Source: a bacterium (GTDB lineage Bacteria > Verrucomicrobiota > Kiritimatiellia > UBA8416). From it: a stretch of 5,087 bases of DNA. The notes under the pieces were generated by a model. It had not been told where the DNA came from. It saw only the letters and a program-made list of their open reading frames with translations, and ran no database searches. A program made the position numbers and the translations under genes. The DNA is taken from contig JAIFLS010000111.1 in assembly GCA_020048935.1 (NCBI GenBank), positions 1 through 5,087 on the forward strand, in the 5' to 3' direction. This document shows, one piece after another, positions 1 to 5,087 of the stretch. Positions within the stretch are counted from its first letter, which is position 1. Each line of letters opens with the position of its first letter.

Positions 1-3
1 TCA

Positions 4-27
4 AGCATCTCCAACAGCATCTCCAAA
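4..27. repeat. 12-bp tandem repeat, two copies
   Basis: Positions 4-15 and 16-27 are two adjacent copies of a 12-base unit (AGCATCTCCAAC / AGCATCTCCAAA) that differ only in the last base. Because the period is a multiple of three, it would encode a repeated tetrapeptide in any frame: SISN/SISK on the plus strand, or Leu/Glu/Met-rich residues on the minus strand. Both readings are open to the window edge, so the repeat may be intergenic or part of a gene that lies mostly outside the window. The repeat itself is directly visible; its role is unknown. Confidence 0.6.
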
Positions 28-60
28 CCGTGGATGCGTCCTGCAGGGGGCACAAAATGT

Positions 61-84
61 TTGTTTTACAAGCAGTTTACTGCT
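61..84. promoter_or_regulatory. two abutting inverted repeats, putative operator of the URO-D-like gene
   Basis: TTGTTTTACAA (61-71) is an inverted repeat with 4-bp arms. It fits the general FadR-subfamily GntR operator pattern T-N-G-T-N3-A-C-N-A. It shares its last base with AGCAGTTTACTGCT (71-84), a perfect inverted repeat with 6-bp arms and a 2-bp centre. The pair ends 12 bp before the ATG at 97, in an AT-richer patch than the flanks, where a repressor could block transcription. No regulator gene is visible in the window, so assignment to the GntR family is an inference from the pattern alone. The symmetry is certain; operator function is moderate to weak. Confidence 0.4.
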
Positions 85-96
85 ACGAATGAAGCC

Positions 97-1335
97 ATGA
101 CAAAAAATGCAGATCAGGTCATTATCCGCGAGCTGGCGCAACGTTATGCCGAGCTTGCTTACAGTAACCGTAACCGGAGTTCGCTGGAACGCTGGCGCTC
201 GCTCAACAATATGCGGTCAACGCGACCGCTTGTTTCCTGCAACATCTACCACCTTTTGCCCGAAATCGACCCGCACTTGCCGGAATTGCGCGTGGAGAAC
301 GAGGAGTTGAGAGAGATTGAACGCTGGTTCCAGAGGGCCTTGTGGAGCGCCACGCTGGGTGACGACCATTACTTTGACCCCTGGTTCAAGGTGAAGGCCA
401 ACATGTACGTCCAACCGGGAGGAATATGGGGGGTCAGTCCGGAGTTTGTGCATGACCACACCAGTCGTGGTTGGCGCAACACACCGGTGCTCGCCCGCCT
501 GGAGGACCTGGATAAACTCAAGGCCAACCCGCACCGGGTGCTTGATCCTGATCCGCCTTTGGCGAGGCTTGCGGAAGATATATTTGGCGATATTCTCCCG
601 GTGCACCGGAGTCGAGTCAGTGTCCATCACATCTGGGATGGCGTCATCGGCCCGGCAGCCGGGGCGCTTTTCGGACTGGAAGAACTGATGCTGGCGCTCT
701 ACGAAAGTCCCGAGATGGTCCACCGGTTCATGACTTTCGCGCGGGATGCCATCATCAGCAATTTCAAGCAGTGCGAGGAGGCGGGCGATTGGAGCACGGC
801 CGACTACTGGTATTACAATACTCCGCCGCATTGCGATGCCCTCCCGGATCCCCAGTCTGGTGCTTATGGCGCCAAACTGAAGGACCTTGTCGGTTTCTGC
901 CATGCCCAGGAGTTCGAATCCGTCAGTCCGGCCATGTACGAGGAGTTCCTGCTCGACTACCAGCGGCCCATCCTTGAGTTGTTCGGGCGGGTCAGCTACG
1001 GCTGTTGCGATACCTTGGAGAGCAAGATGGAGGCACTCAGCCGCCTCCCCAATCTGACCAAGATCACCGTTGGACCATTGGCCGATCCCGCCCGGTACCC
1101 CGAACGATTCGGCAAGCGTGCCGTCCTCTCCTGGCGGCCCTTACCCACCCTGATGGTCAGTGAACAGCTCAACGAGCAGGCGCTGCGCAAGTTGTTCCGG
1201 GATGGTTTTGAGAAACTCAGAGGTTGCCACGTTGAGCTTCACATGCATGACCTGATGACGGTTCGCGGGGATATTCCGCGCATCTTCCGCTGGTCGCAGA
1301 TTGCCATGGAGGAAGCCGAGCGGGCCGGTCGGTGA
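97..1335 (+). CDS. uroporphyrinogen decarboxylase-fold protein (MtaA/CmuA-like superfamily), substrate unknown
   Basis: This 412-residue protein belongs to the URO-D superfamily, which includes HemE and the corrinoid methyltransferases MtaA and CmuA. The recognisable part is C-terminal: a QEF...VSPAMYEEF segment (about 271-285), YGCCD with Cys303 and Cys304, and LHMHDLMTV (about 381-389) followed by an Arg-Ile...Trp ending, as in URO-D-like paralogues that are numerous in PVC genomes. It lacks an obvious MtaA-type His-x-Cys zinc motif; the nearest is Cys268-His269. It is also longer than HemE (about 350), so it is unlikely to make haem. No signal peptide is seen, so it is probably cytosolic. 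ATG 97 is preferred over ATG 34 because the extra 21 codons read through the inverted repeats and look non-coding; the ribosome site is weak in both cases. Being next to fucosidases suggests a link to sugar or methyl-group metabolism, but this is a guess. The family call is firm; the function is open. Confidence 0.85.
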   Translation: MTKNADQVIIRELAQRYAELAYSNRNRSSLERWRSLNNMRSTRPLVSCNIYHLLPEIDPHLPELRVENEELREIERWFQRALWSATLGDDHYFDPWFKVKANMYVQPGGIWGVSPEFVHDHTSRGWRNTPVLARLEDLDKLKANPHRVLDPDPPLARLAEDIFGDILPVHRSRVSVHHIWDGVIGPAAGALFGLEELMLALYESPEMVHRFMTFARDAIISNFKQCEEAGDWSTADYWYYNTPPHCDALPDPQSGAYGAKLKDLVGFCHAQEFESVSPAMYEEFLLDYQRPILELFGRVSYGCCDTLESKMEALSRLPNLTKITVGPLADPARYPERFGKRAVLSWRPLPTLMVSEQLNEQALRKLFRDGFEKLRGCHVELHMHDLMTVRGDIPRIFRWSQIAMEEAERAGR

Positions 1336-1432
1336 GCGGGATCTTCATCTCCTCGAGCCAGACGGCCTTCCTGGCCAGGGCGTAGGAGGTTTCAAGTTCG
1401 GCAGTCAGGTGTTTCTGCGTAAACCATGAAAC

Positions 1433-1437
1433 AGGAG
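1433..1437 (+). promoter_or_regulatory. Shine-Dalgarno site that favours the GTG at 1446
   Basis: AGGAG at 1433-1437 lies 8 bases before GTG 1446. The other in-frame GTG, at 1437, overlaps this site and would have no usable spacing, so 1446 is the better start. The site also sits inside a four-codon open frame, ATG 1426 to TGA 1440. Confidence 0.6.
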
Positions 1438-1445
1438 TGAAACGA

Positions 1446-3686
1446 GTGAATTGTAATAGGCGAATCGTAAAGGGATCTATAGCTTTTCTGTCATTGGCGG
1501 CACTTTCGTTCGGGGAGCAAGCTGTGACTTCGGGGACTACAGTTCCTTCACAAAAGGTTATCTGGTCGAGTGCACCGGTGGTGTTTGTTCCGAACAGTCC
1601 GAAGCCAATGAAGTATTTCCAGCATTTATGGGGATCTTCCGTGTATCCCATCGGGAATGGACGAATGGGTTCTACGATCTATGGGGAAATGGCCGAGGAA
1701 CATATCCAGTTTAACGAAGATACCTTGTGGACTGGCAATGAGGACAATACCGGGCGATACCAGAATTTCGGGGAAATGTTCATCTCGCTGCAGGGACATG
1801 CGAACGCCTCCGCGACAGAAAGCAAGTACCGGCGTGAACTGGATATCGTCAAGGCTTTGCATACCATCACTTATGAATTGGGCGGTGTTAATTACCGTCG
1901 CGAATATTTTGCAAGCCATCCGGCGAATGTCATGGTCTTCCGGTTTACTGCCGACAAGAAAGGTGCATATTCTGGAAAGATCTCTCTCAAGGATGCCCAC
2001 TCTGGAGAAACGAACAAAGTCGAAGGCAGCACGATCCTCTTTGGCGGGAAGATAGGGGATTTCCAATTGAACTATGAAGCACAGGCGATGGTGCTGAATG
2101 AAGGCGGCTCGATCGGCCCGGCTGAGGTCGGTATCGAATTCAAGGATTGCGACAGCCTGATCATCCTGCTCGATGCGGGGACCGATTACCTCAACCAGCG
2201 TGAGAAGGGATGGAAGAAGGAGCATCCCCATCAGGCTATTTGCGAGCGCCTGGCCAAGGCATCGGAGCGGTCATTCGATGATCTGCTGGCGGAACACATC
2301 AAGGACTACCAGAAGATGTTCACCCGGGTCGCACTCGAGCTGGGGACGAGCCCGGCCGAAACGCCGGGCATGACGACTGCAGGCCGCCTGGAATCATACA
2401 GGAAGGGGACTCCTGATCCTGATCTGGAGGAGATGCTATTCCAGTATGCCCGTTATCTCATGATCAGCAGTTCGCGTCCAGGCGACATGCCCGCCACGCT
2501 ACAGGGCGTGTGGAACACCTATAACAATCCCCCGTGGCGCTGCGATTATCACACGGATGTTAACGTGCAGATGAACTACTGGTTTGTGGATCAGGCCAAT
2601 CTCTCAGAATGTTTCCAGCCGCTCGCCGAATGGGTCCATTCCATCCGCGAGGTGCGGCGCGAGGCGACGAAGGAGGAGTTCGCCGTTCGTGGATGGGCGA
2701 CACGTTCAGAGAACGGCATTTTCGGTGGCGCCACTTATCATTGGGTGCCGGGCGATGCTTCCTGGGTAGCCCAGAATCTCTGGGATCACTACGCGTTCAC
2801 GCAGGACAAGGAATACCTGAGTACCCGTGCTTATCCCGTGATGAAGGAACTATGCGAATACTGGGAAGACTCGCTGACGACGAACTCCAGTGGGCAACTG
2901 GTCAGCCCGAAGGGCCAGTCGCCGGAGCATGGTCCCTTTTCGGAGGGCAATTCCTATGACCTGCAACTGGCGTGGGATCTTTTCTCAAACTATATTGAGG
3001 CATCCGAGGCATTGGGCGTGGACGTCGAGTACCGGGAGAAAGTCCGCGATATGCGCGATAAACTGCTTCTCCCGCAAATCGGGAAGTGGGGACAGTTGCA
3101 GGAGTGGGCGGAGGACTTGGACGATCCGAAAGACACCCACCGCCACCTCTCGCATCTGATAGCCGTTCATCCGGGACGCCAGATATCACCCGTGACAACA
3201 CCGAAGCTGGCTGAGGCTGCAAGGATTTCCATGAATGCGCGAGGTGACGGCTCTACCGGCTGGAGCAAGGCGTGGAAGATATGCATCTGGGCGCGCCTGC
3301 AAGATGGTGACCGCGCGTACAAGCTTGCGAGTGAATTCATTAAGAACAACGTTTATCCGAACCTATGGGGATACCATCCGCCTTTTCAGATCGACTGCAA
3401 TTTCGGGTATACGGCTGGAGTCTGCGAGATGCTGCTGCAGTCGCATATGGGAACTCTCCATATTCTTCCTGCGTTGCCGAAGGCTTGGCCGACTGGCTCC
3501 GTCAAAGGTCTGCGCGCTCGTGGCGGGTTTGAAGTGGACATCGAGTGGAACGACGGCAAGCTGACCCGGGCGCTTATCCGCAATGTCTCGAGCCCGACAG
3601 GCAAGTGTGTGGTCCGCTATGGAGAAAAGACGTCCGAGCTTTCGGTCCCCGCTGGCGAGTCGCGTGAGTACAAGGGTAATCACTGA
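1446..3686 (+). CDS. GH95 family alpha-L-fucosidase (or alpha-L-galactosidase), exported
   Basis: This protein of about 746 residues has the full length and motif order of glycoside hydrolase family 95, inverting enzymes that release terminal L-fucose (some members L-galactose) from glycans. N-terminal beta-domain motifs are YPIGNGRMG (about 67-75) and FNEDTLWTG (89-97). The (alpha/alpha)6 barrel carries HTDVNVQMNYW (Asp371, Asn373), SPEHGP with Glu494 as the likely general acid, HRHLSHL (565-571), GDGSTGWSKAW (from 600) and FQIDCNFG with Asp650 as the likely base-side residue. By comparison with Bifidobacterium AfcA, Asn373 matches a water-activating Asn, but its partner Asn is Asp371 here, and the usual Gly after the base Asp is Cys651. 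Residues 1-26 form a signal peptide (Arg-Arg, then a hydrophobic stretch 11-22) without a lipobox, so the enzyme probably acts in the periplasm or outside the cell. GTG 1446 is chosen for its ribosome site. The next frame-mate downstream is a GH29 remnant, which supports fucose as the sugar. Confidence 0.93.
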   Translation: MNCNRRIVKGSIAFLSLAALSFGEQAVTSGTTVPSQKVIWSSAPVVFVPNSPKPMKYFQHLWGSSVYPIGNGRMGSTIYGEMAEEHIQFNEDTLWTGNEDNTGRYQNFGEMFISLQGHANASATESKYRRELDIVKALHTITYELGGVNYRREYFASHPANVMVFRFTADKKGAYSGKISLKDAHSGETNKVEGSTILFGGKIGDFQLNYEAQAMVLNEGGSIGPAEVGIEFKDCDSLIILLDAGTDYLNQREKGWKKEHPHQAICERLAKASERSFDDLLAEHIKDYQKMFTRVALELGTSPAETPGMTTAGRLESYRKGTPDPDLEEMLFQYARYLMISSSRPGDMPATLQGVWNTYNNPPWRCDYHTDVNVQMNYWFVDQANLSECFQPLAEWVHSIREVRREATKEEFAVRGWATRSENGIFGGATYHWVPGDASWVAQNLWDHYAFTQDKEYLSTRAYPVMKELCEYWEDSLTTNSSGQLVSPKGQSPEHGPFSEGNSYDLQLAWDLFSNYIEASEALGVDVEYREKVRDMRDKLLLPQIGKWGQLQEWAEDLDDPKDTHRHLSHLIAVHPGRQISPVTTPKLAEAARISMNARGDGSTGWSKAWKICIWARLQDGDRAYKLASEFIKNNVYPNLWGYHPPFQIDCNFGYTAGVCEMLLQSHMGTLHILPALPKAWPTGSVKGLRARGGFEVDIEWNDGKLTRALIRNVSSPTGKCVVRYGEKTSELSVPAGESREYKGNH

Positions 3687-3710
3687 AGACATCTTCAAGA
3701 GAAAGGGGAT

Positions 3711-3935
3711 TTGCATGAACTGTCCGAATTCAGGAGTGCGGATGAGCTATGGTCTAGTCTTGCCTGCGCGCGAGCCAACAACTGCAACCTGCTGGCCAAT
3801 GTCGGCCCGAAGCCGGACGGCTCCATCCCTGAAGATAAAGATGAGCGGATCGAAGCGCAAATCTTCGTCAATTTGCCGGACCAGCGACCTCCTCGACGGG
3901 AAGTGCTGAAAAAGAAATGTGGGGCAGACCTTTGA
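3711..3935 (+). pseudogene. remnant of a GH29 alpha-L-fucosidase (C-terminal part of the catalytic domain)
   Basis: The frame from 3711 contains SADELWSSLACARANN followed by CNLLANVGPKPDGSIPE (together about 3735-3833). GH29 alpha-L-fucosidases end their catalytic barrel with the same pattern: a helix with the sequence type ELW..L..AR..N, then NLLLNVGP..DG.IPE. A whole GH29 enzyme has over 400 residues; here only about 35 are recognisable and the catalytic nucleophile region is absent. After Glu-Asp the sequence stops resembling the family and ends at TGA 3933-3935. There is no in-frame stop between the GH95 stop (3684-3686) and this fragment, so both lie in one phase. A purine-rich AAAGGGGA (3702-3709) sits close upstream, but the only nearby starts are TTG 3711 in this frame or ATG 3715 in another. 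A deleted second fucosidase gene is the simplest reading; a short expressed ORF is less likely. Confidence 0.65.
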
Positions 3936-3953
3936 CCTGAAATGGGTCGTTTT
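3933..3953 (+). terminator. weak hairpin with T-run, possible terminator
   Basis: TGACC (3933-3937) can pair with GGTCG (3945-3949), with one further wobble pair (T3938-G3944) and a five-base loop, and is followed by TTTT. The stem is only about six pairs with two G-U pairs, so it is a weak candidate. Its place, right at the end of the GH29 relic and before the regulatory genes, is what makes it worth recording. Confidence 0.28.
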
Positions 3954-4008
3954 CCAAGGAAATTCAAATCTCGCTCTGCCGAACAGGGAAAGACGGGTTA
4001 ATATCCGT

Positions 4009-4037
4009 TTGACTTTGCGGGCGTTTCATCCGACACT
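4009..4037 (+). promoter_or_regulatory. possible sigma70-type promoter for the receiver-nrdR operon
   Basis: TTGACT (4009-4014) matches five of six bases of the -35 consensus. With a 17-base spacer, the -10 position reads GACACT (4032-4037), which matches only three of six. The location, some 40 bp before the start codon in a gap between unlike functions, is sensible, but the -10 box is poor. Confidence 0.3.
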
Positions 4038-4065
4038 GCGACTTCACCCGTTTAAGGCGGTTTTT

Positions 4066-4072
4066 AAGGAGG
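4066..4072 (+). promoter_or_regulatory. strong Shine-Dalgarno site of the double-receiver gene
   Basis: AAGGAGG lies 7 bases before ATG 4080 but only 4 bases before the in-frame GTG 4077, so ATG 4080 is the likelier start. A near copy, TTTAAGGCGG at 4051-4060, precedes it by 12 bp (TTTAAGGAGG at 4063-4072). Confidence 0.7.
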
Positions 4073-4079
4073 ACTAGTG

Positions 4080-4856
4080 ATGTCTGGCGACAAACGACGA
4101 CTTTTACTGATTGATGATGATCCCAGCTTGTTGATCACGCTGAGTGACTTCCTGCGTTTCGAGGGGTATGACGTGTCCACGGCGGAAAGCGGCGAAAAAG
4201 GTCTTGAGAAGCTCAAGACCATGACCCCGGAACTGATCATTCTCGATATGAGCATGCCCGGGATGGGGGGCATCGGTTTCCTGAAGGAGATCATGGATGA
4301 GAAGGGCAAACCCTTCTATCCGGTGCTCGTGTTGACGGCGCGCTCGAACATGGCGGAATTCTTCTCCAATGTCGAGATCGACGGTTTTATCTCAAAGCCG
4401 TGCGAGCCGCAGGATCTGCTGATGGAAGTCGGGCGAATCATCTTCCTGCGCCGTGGGGAAAAAGCCGATTCCGCGCATGGCGAGACCCGCCGCCGCATGA
4501 TCCTCGGGGAGTCGGATCCGGCGGTCGCCGAGCGGATGGTTGAATGGTTCTCCGCTCGTAACTACATTATCGAGCATTGCGAAAAGGGGCCGGAAACCAT
4601 TGAATCCGCGATTGTGAACCGTCCTGATGTGATCGTGATGAACCAGATCCTGGATGGGTTGAACGGTTCCGCCGTGGCGGATATGCTGGCCGTTATGCCC
4701 AATACGAAGGCCATTCCGGTTGTGCTTTACGGGGCTAAAGGCCTGCGCCTGAACGAGGCTTCGTCCAACCTTTCCGGTGGCGGGATCGTGGCAACCGTGG
4801 ACAACGAGGTGGCGGCCGATGTCGGCAGTATCGTGAACGCCGTCTTCGAGAGCTGA
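4080..4856 (+). CDS. stand-alone response regulator: intact receiver plus degenerate receiver
   Basis: The 258-residue protein has two CheY-like receiver domains and no DNA-binding or enzymatic output domain. The first (about 7-124) is complete: acidic cluster Asp12-Asp13-Asp14, phospho-acceptor Asp56 in LIILDMSMPGMGG, Thr86 in LVLTARS and Lys106 in ISKP. The second (about 138-256) keeps the fold pattern (RPDVIVMNQILDGLNG, IPVVLYGA) but has Asn188 in place of the acceptor Asp, Tyr217 in place of the Thr, and no Lys in the GIVATVDN segment that should hold it; its acidic cluster is Glu144-Ser-Asp146. It should therefore not be phosphorylated in the usual way and may serve as a partner-binding or dimerisation module. 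No kinase gene is adjacent, so the sensor is unknown. The protein is probably cytosolic. The stop is 13 bp before nrdR, so the two are likely co-transcribed. The receiver call is firm; the downstream role is unknown. Confidence 0.92.
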   Translation: MSGDKRRLLLIDDDPSLLITLSDFLRFEGYDVSTAESGEKGLEKLKTMTPELIILDMSMPGMGGIGFLKEIMDEKGKPFYPVLVLTARSNMAEFFSNVEIDGFISKPCEPQDLLMEVGRIIFLRRGEKADSAHGETRRRMILGESDPAVAERMVEWFSARNYIIEHCEKGPETIESAIVNRPDVIVMNQILDGLNGSAVADMLAVMPNTKAIPVVLYGAKGLRLNEASSNLSGGGIVATVDNEVAADVGSIVNAVFES

Positions 4857-4869
4857 CAGGAGCGGCGTC

Positions 4870-5087
4870 ATGCGTTGTCCCAAGTGCTCCCATATGGAAG
4901 ATAAGGTGCTTGACAGCCGGACCTCGCGCAACGGTGACGCCACGCGCCGCCGCCGCATGTGTATCCGCTGCGGCTACCGGTTCACCACCTATGAGGAAGT
5001 CCTGCGCCCGAAGCTGAAAGTGATCAAGACCGATGGGCGTCACGAGCCATTCGAGCGCAATAAGCTGCTCAACGGGATCGAGCGGGC
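4870..5087 (+). CDS. nrdR: transcriptional repressor NrdR, 5' part only (runs off the window)
   Basis: NrdR is a zinc-ribbon/ATP-cone repressor that senses ATP/dATP and shuts down ribonucleotide reductase genes by binding NrdR boxes. The 72 complete residues seen here match the family closely: MRCPKC with Cys3 and Cys6, the DSR and RRRRMC stretch, Cys31 and Cys34 in CIRCGYRFTTYEE, then the start of the ATP-cone (KVIKTDGRHEPFERNKL, about 50-66). The family is usually about 150 residues, so roughly half is missing beyond position 5087. The start is ATG 4870 with AGGAG (4858-4862) seven bases upstream, partly in the 13-bp gap after the double-receiver gene; this spacing implies one operon. No NrdR box was recognised in the window, so autoregulation cannot be judged. 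Identification is very secure. Confidence 0.97.
   Translation, partial: MRCPKCSHMEDKVLDSRTSRNGDATRRRRMCIRCGYRFTTYEEVLRPKLKVIKTDGRHEPFERNKLLNGIER

Noticed and set aside
1..54. A minus-strand gene entering from the left edge (open frame with an HGLEMLLEML-like reading), perhaps a divergent regulator.
   Set aside because: The frame is open and looks coding-like, but no start codon has a properly spaced ribosome site, and the short piece has no family motif. Not enough to call a gene.
61..89. Promoter TTGTTT - 17 bp - TACGAA for the URO-D-like gene.
   Set aside because: Both boxes are poor and the transcript would start almost at the ATG, leaving no leader.
34..96. Upstream ATG at 34 as the start of the URO-D-like protein.
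   Set aside because: It has no ribosome site, adds 21 residues of AT-rich, non-family-like sequence, and would put both inverted repeats inside the coding region.
217..903. Long minus-strand open frame (228 codons) across the URO-D-like gene.
   Set aside because: It lies inside a well-supported gene and its translation shows no family motif; a shadow frame.
1626..2231. Long minus-strand open frame (201 codons) across the GH95 gene.
   Set aside because: It overlaps clear GH95 motifs on the plus strand and has no recognisable domain.
3715..3909. ATG-started plus-strand frame with a good AAAGGGGA site five bases upstream.
   Set aside because: Its product has no recognisable motif, whereas the overlapping frame carries the GH29 signature; the ribosome site alone does not make it a gene.
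3991..4010. Hairpin AGACGGG...TCCGTTT as a terminator.
   Set aside because: A seven-pair stem with two G-U pairs and no continuous T-run after it; it also overlaps the candidate -35 box.

Overview
The window reads as a piece of a carbohydrate-degrading bacterial chromosome with moderately high GC. The mix of genes points to the PVC group (Verrucomicrobiota, Kiritimatiellota or Lentisphaerota): an unusual uroporphyrinogen-decarboxylase-fold (URO-D) protein of the kind that is multiplied in those genomes, an exported GH95 fucosidase, and a fragment of a GH29 fucosidase. This placement is inferred from gene content; there is no rRNA or other phylogenetic marker here.

All four clear genes are on the plus strand. 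Positions 1-96 are probably a regulatory region. It holds a 12-bp tandem repeat and two abutting perfect inverted repeats just before the first start codon. Next comes a URO-D-like protein (97-1335), then, after a 110-bp gap, a GH95 alpha-L-fucosidase with a signal peptide (1446-3686). Directly after the GH95 stop, in the same reading frame, is a short stretch that looks like the C-terminal end of a GH29 alpha-L-fucosidase catalytic domain (recognisable about 3735-3836, open to 3935). It is best explained as the scar of a second fucosidase gene.

After about 140 bp with a weak hairpin and a possible promoter, the content changes to regulation: a stand-alone protein with one intact and one degenerate receiver domain (4080-4856), then, 13 bp on, the start of nrdR (4870 to the window end), the zinc-ribbon/ATP-cone repressor of ribonucleotide reductase genes.

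The first half is plausibly a fucose or fucosylated-glycan utilisation locus. The second half is probably an unrelated housekeeping/regulatory operon. I found no RNA genes, CRISPR arrays, insertion sequences or attachment sites. I see no clear new multi-gene system; the most notable points are the GH29 relic in frame with GH95, the Asn-to-Asp change at an expected GH95 catalytic position, and the pseudo-receiver coupled to nrdR.
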